This document shows positions 27,421 to 36,406 of a DNA stretch of 46,780 nt, piece by piece (positions within the stretch are counted from its first letter, which is position 1; each line of letters opens with the position of its first letter). Position numbers and translations under genes: made by a program. The stretch comes from Bacteroides caecigallinarum (GTDB taxonomy: Bacteria; Bacteroidota; Bacteroidia; Bacteroidales; Bacteroidaceae): positions 1-46,780 of the forward strand of contig NZ_JACJLE010000032.1 in the NCBI RefSeq assembly GCF_016901995.1, read 5' to 3'. The notes below the pieces were generated by a model, which did not search any database, was not told the origin of the DNA, and was given only the letters and a program-made list of their open reading frames with translations.

Positions 27421-27433
27421 AAAATCAATATAA

Positions 27434-29074
27434 TTATAAATTTTTCCTTACAACTTTCCAATCTACAACTTGGTCATTTTCTAACAATCTACTTTTTAGT
27501 TCTCCGTAAGGTACATTTTGTACCTTTGTACAAAAATCAATTGCCAACACAGCAGCAATAGCTGCTGACTGCCCTAAAACCATATAAACAGGTTCCATCC
27601 GTATTGATCCATAAGCTGCATGAGATGAGGAAATGCAAACCGGAACAAGTAAATTGTCGCACTGATCAACCTTTGGACACAAAGATCTATAACTTATAGG
27701 ATAAATATTTTCCAAACTCCAGAATGTTCCTTCATCACATAAAGTTCCATTATCATCTACATATCTGCTTACTACATGTGAATCAAACCAATACGTAGCT
27801 AATCCCACAGATTCAGGAGCTATTTCCTTTCCCAATACATTGTTTTCAGTCATTACATATTCACCAATCATCCTTCTTGCTTCCCTCACATATATTTGAT
27901 ATGGAAAATTATCATTATCTGTAAACTCATCTTTAGCCAGTCCCCATTGACGCATTTCATTCCTGATGTTAATAGGAATCCGATTATCATTTGCCAAAAA
28001 CCATATTTCACCTAAAACATAATCTTTGTGCATCTGTGCTATTGAATCTCTAACTTTATAATTTGCTTCAGGCCAATAATAATTTGCCCCTACGAAATCA
28101 GCATGATTAGTATCTGTTTTATCATTAGGCAATGGAGTCAGTGTCAGAATATCACCTAATTTTATATCAGGATTAACTTTTATCAATCGATAAATATGTT
28201 CATACCACAATGGATTGTAATTATCAGGTTTTTCTATATTCCTTTTATTATTTTTATCTTTTGATAAAGTAAAACGATAGCAATATGCTTGCAAACGACT
28301 ATCACCTTTACCAGGTTTATCTGATAACTTAGCATCAACAAACGGCAACAAACCTGAACTGGGATTACCTTCTTTTATATATGGATCTATCTTATTTTTG
28401 CTTTTATGTGCAAAACCTGAAGGTATTACACCGTTCATTGTCTCATTATATCTACTATTATCCTCCCTTCCAACAATATAATCGACTCCTGCTTGTGCCA
28501 TTAAATCTCCTTCATATGTAGCATCTATAAAAACACCTGCTTCATATTCGGACCCGTTTTCCATCTTTATACAATTTATGGAATTTTGTTCTTTTACAAC
28601 GCCGTTTTCTAAATCTAATCTTTCATCAAAAACAACTTTTACACCAGATTCCATAATCATCTCATCAAAAACTTTTCTTGCCACATGCGGTTCAAACATC
28701 CATTGCATTTTTAAATTGTCATCTTTACCATTCCAAAACTGATTTCCCAATTGTTCTGCATAATAATCCCACCCAGAGTTATTTTTCCACACTTTAGGAT
28801 TTTCATAGTACGAATATATTCTTTGGTAAAACTCACGAGATAATCCCCCTATAGGCAAACGTTGATTGATATCAGTAGCTCCTAATCCAGAGCTGGTTAC
28901 TCCGCCAATATGTTTAGATTGCGATATTAACAAGACTTTTTTATCCATACGTGCTGCTTGTACTGCTGCAGTTACCCCAGCACTAGTAGAACCATAGACT
29001 ACTATATCGTATCGTTCACGAGCAAATATTGTAATAGGGAAAAAAATTAGCACTAAAATAAAAATATTCTTCAT
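27434..29074 (-). CDS. Exported FAD-dependent oxidoreductase
   Basis: This 546-residue protein has a signal peptide (MKNIFILVLIFFPITIFARE) followed at once by a Rossmann FAD-binding site YDIVVYGSTSAGVTAAVQAA (GSTSAG, 28-33) and KHIGGVTSSGLG. It matches the FAD_oxidored group (often labelled xanthan-lyase-like in Bacteroidetes). The near-C-terminal YGSIRMEPVYMVLGQSAAIAA is the second flavin-contact region. The electron acceptor and substrate are unknown. It lies after the SusD-DUF3823 terminator and 14 bases before the GH2 start region, so it is probably co-transcribed with that gene. A sugar-oxidising role is plausible but unproven. Confidence 0.9.
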   Translation of the reverse strand: MKNIFILVLIFFPITIFARERYDIVVYGSTSAGVTAAVQAARMDKKVLLISQSKHIGGVTSSGLGATDINQRLPIGGLSREFYQRIYSYYENPKVWKNNSGWDYYAEQLGNQFWNGKDDNLKMQWMFEPHVARKVFDEMIMESGVKVVFDERLDLENGVVKEQNSINCIKMENGSEYEAGVFIDATYEGDLMAQAGVDYIVGREDNSRYNETMNGVIPSGFAHKSKNKIDPYIKEGNPSSGLLPFVDAKLSDKPGKGDSRLQAYCYRFTLSKDKNNKRNIEKPDNYNPLWYEHIYRLIKVNPDIKLGDILTLTPLPNDKTDTNHADFVGANYYWPEANYKVRDSIAQMHKDYVLGEIWFLANDNRIPINIRNEMRQWGLAKDEFTDNDNFPYQIYVREARRMIGEYVMTENNVLGKEIAPESVGLATYWFDSHVVSRYVDDNGTLCDEGTFWSLENIYPISYRSLCPKVDQCDNLLVPVCISSSHAAYGSIRMEPVYMVLGQSAAIAAVLAIDFCTKVQNVPYGELKSRLLENDQVVDWKVVRKNL

Positions 29075-29107
29075 ATCCTATAAATGTTCATTTTAAAGAC
29101 TATAAAA

Positions 29108-29115
29108 CAAAAATA
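29108..29115 (-). promoter_or_regulatory. Weak candidate -7 box before the FAD oxidoreductase gene
   Basis: The minus strand reads TATTTTTG, which fits TAnnTTTG, 34 bases before the ATG and downstream of the hairpin at 29140-29176. The region is so AT-rich that a chance match is quite possible. Confidence 0.25.
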
Positions 29116-29139
29116 ACATGTAAATAATATTTTACAATA

Positions 29140-29176
29140 AAAGCCATTTCCAATTATAAATATCAGAAATGGCTTT
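29140..29176 (-). terminator. Hairpin after the SusC-SusD-DUF3823 genes
   Basis: AAAGCCATTTC (29140-29150) pairs perfectly with GAAATGGCTTT (29166-29176) over 15 bases. The minus-strand tail is TTATTGTAAAATATT. It lies 23 bases past the DUF3823 stop, the same arrangement as the hairpin after susD in PUL A. Confidence 0.7.
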
Positions 29177-29198
29177 ATAGGAAATCTTTAAATTATAA

Positions 29199-29921
29199 TT
29201 ATTCTAATGTAATTTTTACATAAGGAGCATAATTATGTCTTATTGTTCCAACATTATCAATATTAGCCAACGCACCTATTCTAAAGAAATAATTTCTTCC
29301 GCTCTTAAATAAAGAAGTATTCTTATCCAAGTCTATAGACAATTCATACTGATAAGAAGGATCAACAACAGTGTTTATGCCTTCAATTTTATCAGTACTA
29401 TTTTTAACATCAAATTTTACAGCTTCACCTACATGCATATCAGAAAATGCATACAGGCGTACATTTTTAACCTTCTCATCACCATTACCACCTTCAAGTT
29501 TAAACTTAGCAATAATTCTCTTTGCTGTCTTATCATAGGTAATGCTTTCATCTAAAATTCTGAGATATGGTTTTACTATAAAATTATGTTCGTTTTCTCC
29601 TTTTTTTATTTTAAAAGACTTAAATTCCTGTGGATAAAAATTTCCATTGCGCAGATACAAATCATAATCATTGGCAAAAACAAGATTATTCCTGAATTCA
29701 CCATTATTCTTAATTACCCATTTTTGTGCAACAGGATCTTCATACCCCAATTCATATGCTTCGATAGTTGAACCATTCTGTAAATCTGTTTCAACATATT
29801 CATTAGTCTTTTCGTCAATAATGGCACCAAAAAAACTTGCATTAGGACCTTCAAAGTTATCTTTCATACAAGATGTCAATAAAAAAGTGCCTAAAAATAA
29901 TGTTATAAGTATATTTTTCAT
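29199..29921 (-). CDS. DUF3823-like surface lipoprotein
   Basis: This 240-residue protein has lipobox LTSC (Cys18). The start after it, MKDNFEGPNASFFGAIIDEKTNEYVETDLQNGSTIEAYE, and the later YDLYLRNGNFYP fit DUF3823: an N-terminal Ig-like transthyretin fold and a second beta domain. Proteins of this family follow SusD genes and are thought to bind glycans at the cell surface. It starts 6 bases after the susD stop, so translation is probably coupled. Confidence 0.85.
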   Translation of the reverse strand: MKNILITLFLGTFLLTSCMKDNFEGPNASFFGAIIDEKTNEYVETDLQNGSTIEAYELGYEDPVAQKWVIKNNGEFRNNLVFANDYDLYLRNGNFYPQEFKSFKIKKGENEHNFIVKPYLRILDESITYDKTAKRIIAKFKLEGGNGDEKVKNVRLYAFSDMHVGEAVKFDVKNSTDKIEGINTVVDPSYQYELSIDLDKNTSLFKSGRNYFFRIGALANIDNVGTIRHNYAPYVKITLE

Positions 29922-29927
29922 TTTTAT

Positions 29928-31880
29928 TTAGTATTGAGGGTTTTGTATCAAATGATTGCTTTCTACTCCAGGTATAGCCAGATAATATGTTTTTTCATTA
30001 AATCTACGTCCATTATCACGGTTATCATAATAAGTATTTGCACGTACAAATATATATTTTGGAGTATCTTCTCTCAAATCAAGGATTGGAACTAAAGCTT
30101 TACGTACTGTAGAACCATTGAATACTAGATGAGAATCTCTACGTCTTACCAAATCCCAATATCTCTGGCCTTCAAATGCTAATTCTACACGACGTTCCTT
30201 CAAAACATTTTCCAATGTCAAAGGAATTTCATCCATATGAGCAGCTCTTCGTCTTATATCATTCAAATACTTCTTTGCCAAATCAGCATCTCCTAAACCA
30301 GACTCTACAACAGCTTCTGCGTAATTCAAATAAACTTCTGGTAAACGCATATCTATAAAGTCTGTAGTTGATGCATGCAATACACCTGCAACAGACTTAC
30401 TTTCTTGTAAAAACTTCTTCAAAGAGAATCCTGTTATAGAATAATTAGCATAATCAAAAACTCCAAAACTACCAAATCCAGAATATTCAGTTGAAGTTTC
30501 AGCACCATAACTATAGTAGGTTACTCCATCCTTTTCAATAACTTTATTTTCATAAATATATTGGTCACCATTCTGATCAATTATTCCTCCCTGCATAATT
30601 ATTTTTTTACTTTTCCATAAACTACCAGGCAAAATAACAGAAGCAGAAAGTCTAGCATCCTTATTTAGGAAAATATCACCTACATTATCATATTTCTTAT
30701 ATGGTAAACTTAAATCAATACCTTCACCAGGATTAGCAACATAATAATCTTCATTACCATCAGTACGAGTTATCAGTTTTGCATCCTCACGAATACCATT
30801 TTCATCATATCCTTCATATATATCTACTAAATCAAGCACTGGACTAAATCTTCCATAAGCCCAAAATCCAGGATTTGTCTGTGCAGGATTAAAAAAGACA
30901 TCAGTATTATGTCCCTGTTTTTTAGTTTGGGAACCATCAATATATCCTTTAGCAAAAATCACCTCATTCAAGACTTCAGAATTTGTTGGTTCCTCAAATA
31001 TCTTCTGATAATTGGCTGCAGCTTCTTCAGCAGAAGATGGCAAAGGTTTATATAATGATTTTCCTGAATTCTTAATTAATTCTTCCGATGCTTCAATACA
31101 TTGCTTATAATAGTTATTCACATCTTCCTGAGAAAAGCCGCCTACTAATTTTTGATCAACAGCTTCACCTATCAACGGAGCTTTATCCCAATATTTGGCT
31201 ACAGAAGCTGCATGTAAGGCTACACGTGATTTTAGAGCAAGAGCAGCCCATTTTGTAGCACGTTTTGTACCTTCGATAGCTTCAACTTTATCAGGTAAAT
31301 TAGCAATTGCATTATCCAATTCACTCAAAATAAAATCCCAAGTCTCTTTTTCTGTACTTCTTGGTACATACATTTTATCACCATCTTCAATCTGCTGCAC
31401 TTTTGTTATCAAAGGAAGTCCACCGTATCTTTTTGCCATCGCAAAATAAGTATATGCTCTAACAAAATAAGCTTCACTGAGCAAACGATCTTTTTCTTCT
31501 TGTGATATACTGACTGTCGGTACAGATTCTATAAACTGATTTATCTGACGAACAGCTCCATAGTCCCAATATCCATTAGTTATTTCTACTCCTGTACCGG
31601 CTGAATTTGTACTTTCGTCTGTATAGAAAGACACACTCCATCCTAAATCTGTCCAGTTGTTTGACTCTGTTCGATAATTAAATCCCTTTGCCGGATTATA
31701 TGTAAAATCCTCTACAGGCATTTTATTATATAATGTTGCCAAAACAGCTTTTACTCCATTTACATCTTGAAAAACTTGATCTGGAGAAACCCTATCCAAA
31801 GGCTTGATATCCAAAAAATCACTACATGATGATGACAACAACATTATAGCACCACAATATATAAAAAATTTATTCTTCAT
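29928..31880 (-). CDS. SusD-like outer-membrane glycan-binding lipoprotein (PUL B)
   Basis: This 650-residue protein has lipobox SSSC (Cys19) followed by SDFLDIKPLDRVSPDQVFQD, the usual SusD opening. TPR-type helices contain AYFVRAYTYFAMAKRYGGLPLI. The C-terminal part has RLPEVYLNYAEAVVESG and VLKERRVELAFEGQRYWDLVRR. It is the lid and binding subunit for the SusC encoded 4 bases upstream. The ligand is presumably the sulfated uronate glycan attacked by the surrounding enzymes. Confidence 0.97.
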   Translation of the reverse strand: MKNKFFIYCGAIMLLSSSCSDFLDIKPLDRVSPDQVFQDVNGVKAVLATLYNKMPVEDFTYNPAKGFNYRTESNNWTDLGWSVSFYTDESTNSAGTGVEITNGYWDYGAVRQINQFIESVPTVSISQEEKDRLLSEAYFVRAYTYFAMAKRYGGLPLITKVQQIEDGDKMYVPRSTEKETWDFILSELDNAIANLPDKVEAIEGTKRATKWAALALKSRVALHAASVAKYWDKAPLIGEAVDQKLVGGFSQEDVNNYYKQCIEASEELIKNSGKSLYKPLPSSAEEAAANYQKIFEEPTNSEVLNEVIFAKGYIDGSQTKKQGHNTDVFFNPAQTNPGFWAYGRFSPVLDLVDIYEGYDENGIREDAKLITRTDGNEDYYVANPGEGIDLSLPYKKYDNVGDIFLNKDARLSASVILPGSLWKSKKIIMQGGIIDQNGDQYIYENKVIEKDGVTYYSYGAETSTEYSGFGSFGVFDYANYSITGFSLKKFLQESKSVAGVLHASTTDFIDMRLPEVYLNYAEAVVESGLGDADLAKKYLNDIRRRAAHMDEIPLTLENVLKERRVELAFEGQRYWDLVRRRDSHLVFNGSTVRKALVPILDLREDTPKYIFVRANTYYDNRDNGRRFNEKTYYLAIPGVESNHLIQNPQY

Positions 31881-31884
31881 ATTT

Positions 31885-34800
31885 TTAGAAATTTATATTA
31901 AGACCAAAATTAAATGAGCGCATCAATGGATATGTCAAATCTGCTGCATATGAACCTTCTTCACGTTCTGGGTCCATATCCTTAACATCCTCACCACAGA
32001 AAGTAAACAAGTTAAATGCATTTACATATACCCTTATACCTTCAATACCCCACTTAGATGTAAAAGATTTAGGTAAAGTATATCCAAGTTCTACACTTTT
32101 TATACGTAAATATGATGCATTCAAACGCCACATATCAGTAACTAAATTATCTGTTGTTCCAGAAGTATTAGTACGCAATGCAGGCCATTTACCAGCTATC
32201 CATTCTGTGTTAGGATCGTACGGATCAGCTTTCGGATCAGCTGTATGCCATCTATCCATATACTTTTCCCAAAGAGTCGGATTACGTCCATATCCCCAAA
32301 CATCATCAACCTTTGTGAACACAGTAAACAATGCAGAGCCCTGTAATAATATGTTCAAGTCAAAGCCTTTCCATGCACCATCTAAAGTCAAACCATATTG
32401 CAATGGAGGGTTTGTAGCGTATCCTTGATACTGACCTGCCCAGAATATAGGTAACTGGTCATTACCATTTATCACACCATCACCATTAGCATCTATAATC
32501 TTATAACTACCAGGCAAACATTTAGAGTTTCCAGAAGTACCACCCAACAATGGAGCTGTCTGATATTCAGTTATATCTGTATATTGACCATCATATTCAT
32601 ATCCCCATTCTCTTCCCTGGTATCTATCACTACCCCATGCATCTTTCCATGCTTCCATAGAACTTCTGTATGGTGCACGCTCTGTATGAAGAAGTTTCTT
32701 TCTTGAATAAACCATATTCGCACTGATTCCATAAGAGAAATCATTTATCTTATTTCTATGAGATACTACAAGCTCTATACCTCTAACCAAATCACTATTC
32801 AAGTTTTCCTGAGGGAACGAAGCGCCAAATGTGTTTGGAACAGAAGCATTTCTATAAGCCAACAATCCATCTCTATTTTTCTGGAAAATATCTACAGATG
32901 TTGATAAAAGTCCATTCCATAAATCCAAATCCAAACCAATATTTGCTGTTCTTGTTTTTATCCAAGACAAATTATTATTTATAACACCTGGAGCAACCAG
33001 ACCTGATGTAAGCAAACCATCATTAAATACATATCCACCATCTATTCCTGACAATGTGTATCCAGAATAGAACTGGAACGGATTTCCCGCGTCTGCACCC
33101 ATCCAACCATAAGAAGCTCGTAATTTCAGATTTGAAATTGAAGAGAAATTATCTTTTATGAATTTTTCTTCAGACATTCTCCATCCTGCAGAAAGTGAAG
33201 GGAAAAATGCCCATCTTTTACCTGGAGCATATTTATATGATCCGTCATATCTGAAAGCAAACTCAAGCAAATATTTACTCTTATAATCATAATTGAAACG
33301 ACCAAGCAATGACAAAAATGCTTCTTCAACACGCTTACCACTATTAGTAAGATTTGTCAAGCTACCTTGATCCAAAATATCATTTGTATATATTTCATCA
33401 TATTGACGCTTTCCTGATATAATATCCTGATTTATTTTCTTTGCTTCCCAAACCATTGTAGCTCCAACAGTATGATCACCAAATGAATTATTATAATTCA
33501 ATTGTGCCTGAAAATCTTTACGAGCATACAAAGTCTGTGTAGTACTATAATTTGACAATACAGGATTTACAGCCGGAGCATCTGTTTTGTAGTCATACAA
33601 ATAATAACCTTTCTGAAGAACAGAACTTACATTAACATTACCATCATAGGCTCCCAACACTTTTGCCTGCAAACCTTTAACCCATGGGAAATCATATGTC
33701 AAACTTAAAGTTGTCTGATATTGTGTATTATTCCATTTCTGATAACCATCTACATCTTCATACATCATCGCCATTGGATTATTTGATGAATGAGGCAGAT
33801 TTGAATAATGTTCAGAATTAGCCAAAGTTGTAGGACCAATACCCCTATCAGCTGTTATTATAGGTTTAAAAAGCCATATATAACCAATTCTAGGAGAAGT
33901 ATTATTGTCATATTTACCTGAGAAAGTAAAATCTGCAGTTAAATTCTTTGTCAACTGAGCAGTCATGTTAACCCTTGCATTATATTTTTTGTATTGTTGA
34001 ATATTACTTCTCAACAATCCATTATCTTCCATATAACCCAAGCTTATATAATATTTCATTTTTTCAGAGCCACCACTGGCAGATACAGAGTGTTGTTGCT
34101 GTGTAGTGACATTCTTCAACATTAAATCCAACCAATCGTGATCTTGATAACCAGGTTCTGTACCAGCCTGCCATTTTGCCAATTCTTCATCAGAGAAAGA
34201 TGGATTTACACCTGTGTTTCTATCCATTTCATTTTTCATATACCTATAAGTATATGCATCAACAGATTCACGCATAGATGTAGGACTCTTTATGCCAAAA
34301 AATCCATTATATGTAAATTTGGTTTTACCTTCTTTACCTTTCTTAGTCGTAACGATAATAACACCATTATCTGCATTCATACCATAAATAGCAGCTGATG
34401 CATCTTTCAATACAGAAATACTTTCAACATCATCAGGACTCAAGCGTTCAAAATCCGACATACCATCACGAGCAACTCCATCAATTACCACCAATGGTGA
34501 ACCGAATCCTCTAATACTAACCAAACTATTATATGAACCTGGTTCAGCTGTTTGCTGACGAATCTGGATACCAGGAACTTTACCTTGCAAACTGCTAGCC
34601 AAGCTAGTAGATTTTGTTGTTAAAATATCCTCAGATTTAATTTGGGCAACCGAACCGGTAAGAGTTTCTTTTTTCTGAACTCCATAACCAACAACTACAA
34701 CTTCATCCAAAAGTTCGGTATCGGTTTCCAATGTAACTTTGAAATCTGTTTTATTAGCCACAGATAATTCTACAGGTTTAAAACCTACATAAGTAATATT

Positions 34801-35019
34801 TAATTTTGCATTTTCATTTACTGTTAATACAAAATCACCATCAAATCCTGTAACAGTTCCATTAGTAGTTCCAACTTCCAAAACATTAACACCAATCAAA
34901 GGTTCGCCGGAAGTATCAACGACTATTCCTCGCACACTTTTCGTTTGAGCAGCAACAGATAGTGGCACTATCAAACAAAAAAACAAAAACAATAAATTAA
35001 TAAAACTCTTTCGTTTCAT
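31885..35019 (-). CDS. SusC-like TonB-dependent transporter, no STN domain (PUL B)
   Basis: The 1044 residues comprise a signal peptide (1-24), a carboxypeptidase-regulatory-like domain (about 28-105), the TonB-box-like LDEVVVVGYG, a plug with IRGFGSPLVVIDGVARDGM, and a 22-strand-type barrel ending MRSFNFGLNINF. Unlike the SusC of PUL A it has no STN domain, so it does not signal to an anti-sigma factor. Control must come from elsewhere, most likely the AraC protein at the head of the locus. It imports oligosaccharides into the periplasm. Confidence 0.97.
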   Translation of the reverse strand: MKRKSFINLLFLFFCLIVPLSVAAQTKSVRGIVVDTSGEPLIGVNVLEVGTTNGTVTGFDGDFVLTVNENAKLNITYVGFKPVELSVANKTDFKVTLETDTELLDEVVVVGYGVQKKETLTGSVAQIKSEDILTTKSTSLASSLQGKVPGIQIRQQTAEPGSYNSLVSIRGFGSPLVVIDGVARDGMSDFERLSPDDVESISVLKDASAAIYGMNADNGVIIVTTKKGKEGKTKFTYNGFFGIKSPTSMRESVDAYTYRYMKNEMDRNTGVNPSFSDEELAKWQAGTEPGYQDHDWLDLMLKNVTTQQQHSVSASGGSEKMKYYISLGYMEDNGLLRSNIQQYKKYNARVNMTAQLTKNLTADFTFSGKYDNNTSPRIGYIWLFKPIITADRGIGPTTLANSEHYSNLPHSSNNPMAMMYEDVDGYQKWNNTQYQTTLSLTYDFPWVKGLQAKVLGAYDGNVNVSSVLQKGYYLYDYKTDAPAVNPVLSNYSTTQTLYARKDFQAQLNYNNSFGDHTVGATMVWEAKKINQDIISGKRQYDEIYTNDILDQGSLTNLTNSGKRVEEAFLSLLGRFNYDYKSKYLLEFAFRYDGSYKYAPGKRWAFFPSLSAGWRMSEEKFIKDNFSSISNLKLRASYGWMGADAGNPFQFYSGYTLSGIDGGYVFNDGLLTSGLVAPGVINNNLSWIKTRTANIGLDLDLWNGLLSTSVDIFQKNRDGLLAYRNASVPNTFGASFPQENLNSDLVRGIELVVSHRNKINDFSYGISANMVYSRKKLLHTERAPYRSSMEAWKDAWGSDRYQGREWGYEYDGQYTDITEYQTAPLLGGTSGNSKCLPGSYKIIDANGDGVINGNDQLPIFWAGQYQGYATNPPLQYGLTLDGAWKGFDLNILLQGSALFTVFTKVDDVWGYGRNPTLWEKYMDRWHTADPKADPYDPNTEWIAGKWPALRTNTSGTTDNLVTDMWRLNASYLRIKSVELGYTLPKSFTSKWGIEGIRVYVNAFNLFTFCGEDVKDMDPEREEGSYAADLTYPLMRSFNFGLNINF

Positions 35020-35054
35020 ATTAAATTAGATTTAATAAAAAATTATTATATATA

Positions 35055-36314
35055 TTATTGCAATAATCCATTAAAATATTTTGCTGCATAACTTAATGTT
35101 CCATCTGGTCTTATCAACCAAAATCCACGCATTTCATCAGTCTTGCGCACATCATTCAAAGAACGTAAAGCTTCATCCTTAGGTTCATTACAATATAATT
35201 CCCAATGTATAAGATATGGAACATCCTGAGCTAAACATACTGCGACATAAGTATCCCAATTCTTTACAATTTTATCTTCTTCCATCAAACCTGGATATCT
35301 CTGTTCGGGAATACCTATTTCACCTAAAAATACTTTTTTCTGACCTTTCATATATTCTGTAGGATTCATATTTTCTTTAATATAGCTTATACCCTTATAT
35401 AGCATCAGACCATTATCAATACCTGTTGTACTAAGAGCATCATAACATGACCAGGAAACCATATCAACTTTAATACCTGGCAAAACATAATTTACTATAC
35501 CTGGAATTCCATTCATACTGTCCATTACTTTATTAGCTTCAACAGCATGATATACTTTACACTTTGAGTTTGGATTTTCCATACGAGCTTTTTCAACACC
35601 ATTTTGTCTCGCAGTAAACCACTTCTGCATATTATTTATACGCTGTAAAGAATCGGAAGGAACCAATACAGTACGTCTATCTCCGTCAACAGCCTGTACT
35701 AATTCTCCTGATTTACGTGACCAACGAGCATTATCCCCTGTTCCTCCTCGCATAATCCAGTCGCCTTCCCAGTTTGCCAAAACAAATTCCATTTCACGGT
35801 CTTTGTATTCATCAAGCAAATATTTTGTCAACTCATATATTTCTTGTTCTTCCTTAGTAGCTGTCTCATCAGTAGTATTTACACCTGCTCCACCTACATT
35901 CAACACAAATGTCTTAAAATCCATATCAAAACAAGCCTTATAATAAGGATGAGAAGCTAATTCCTTTAGAGTAATATCCTTTGATAAATTCCATTCTGAA
36001 TTATATGGGTAACCACCTACATCTTTATAGAACCATAATTTGGCTACACCATAACCCATGTCATGTAATTTTTTGCAACCTTCTATTATATAAGGTTCCT
36101 CTGTAAAATAATATTTACCTCCAACATGAGTAGCACCTATTCTGTTCTTAAAATCACCAGGAAGAACAGCACCTTTACTAGGACGATGTGACTCAATAAT
36201 TTCCAATATCTCGTTATCAGACAATTCTTTTTTATTGTCATTGCCTGAGTTACAAGAACTAAAAACAAAAATACAAGCTAGAAGATTGATTAAAATTTTG
36301 TAAGTACTTTTCAT
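35055..36314 (-). CDS. TIM-barrel-like lipoprotein, candidate glycosidase of unknown family
   Basis: This 419-residue lipoprotein has lipobox FSSC (Cys21). The layout resembles clan GH-A barrels: NWEGDW (181-186), with Glu183 where an acid/base would sit after strand 4; FLGEIG (329-334), with Glu332 where a nucleophile would sit after strand 7; and HWELYC (370-375), like the strand-8 Trp. DMVSWSCYDAL (284-294) fits strand 6. I do not recognise the family. It is the first gene after an apparent internal promoter and is followed by susC. It could be an endo-acting surface glycosidase or a binding protein derived from one. The catalytic assignment is inference from motif order. Confidence 0.65.
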   Translation of the reverse strand: MKSTYKILINLLACIFVFSSCNSGNDNKKELSDNEILEIIESHRPSKGAVLPGDFKNRIGATHVGGKYYFTEEPYIIEGCKKLHDMGYGVAKLWFYKDVGGYPYNSEWNLSKDITLKELASHPYYKACFDMDFKTFVLNVGGAGVNTTDETATKEEQEIYELTKYLLDEYKDREMEFVLANWEGDWIMRGGTGDNARWSRKSGELVQAVDGDRRTVLVPSDSLQRINNMQKWFTARQNGVEKARMENPNSKCKVYHAVEANKVMDSMNGIPGIVNYVLPGIKVDMVSWSCYDALSTTGIDNGLMLYKGISYIKENMNPTEYMKGQKKVFLGEIGIPEQRYPGLMEEDKIVKNWDTYVAVCLAQDVPYLIHWELYCNEPKDEALRSLNDVRKTDEMRGFWLIRPDGTLSYAAKYFNGLLQ

Positions 36315-36351
36315 AATCTTAAAAGATTTGGTTTAACTTTATTGAACAATG

Positions 36352-36359
36352 CAAAGTTA
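36352..36359 (-). promoter_or_regulatory. Predicted internal promoter of PUL B
   Basis: The minus strand reads TAACTTTG, a full TAnnTTTG match, 37 bases before the ATG of the TIM-barrel-like lipoprotein. Upstream is the inverted repeat TGTC-N6-GACA (36373-36386), a candidate regulator site. This divides PUL B into a head unit (GH88 to lyase) and a susCD unit. Confidence 0.5.
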
Positions 36360-36406
36360 GGCGTTTAATAGTTGTCTAAATTGACATATTATGCTTAAAG
36401 TATATA

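Noticed and set aside
27334..27561. Plus-strand open frame of 75 codons near the GH2/FAD junction
   Set aside because: It is antisense to the signal-peptide frame and the 3' end of the FAD gene and has no recognisable features.
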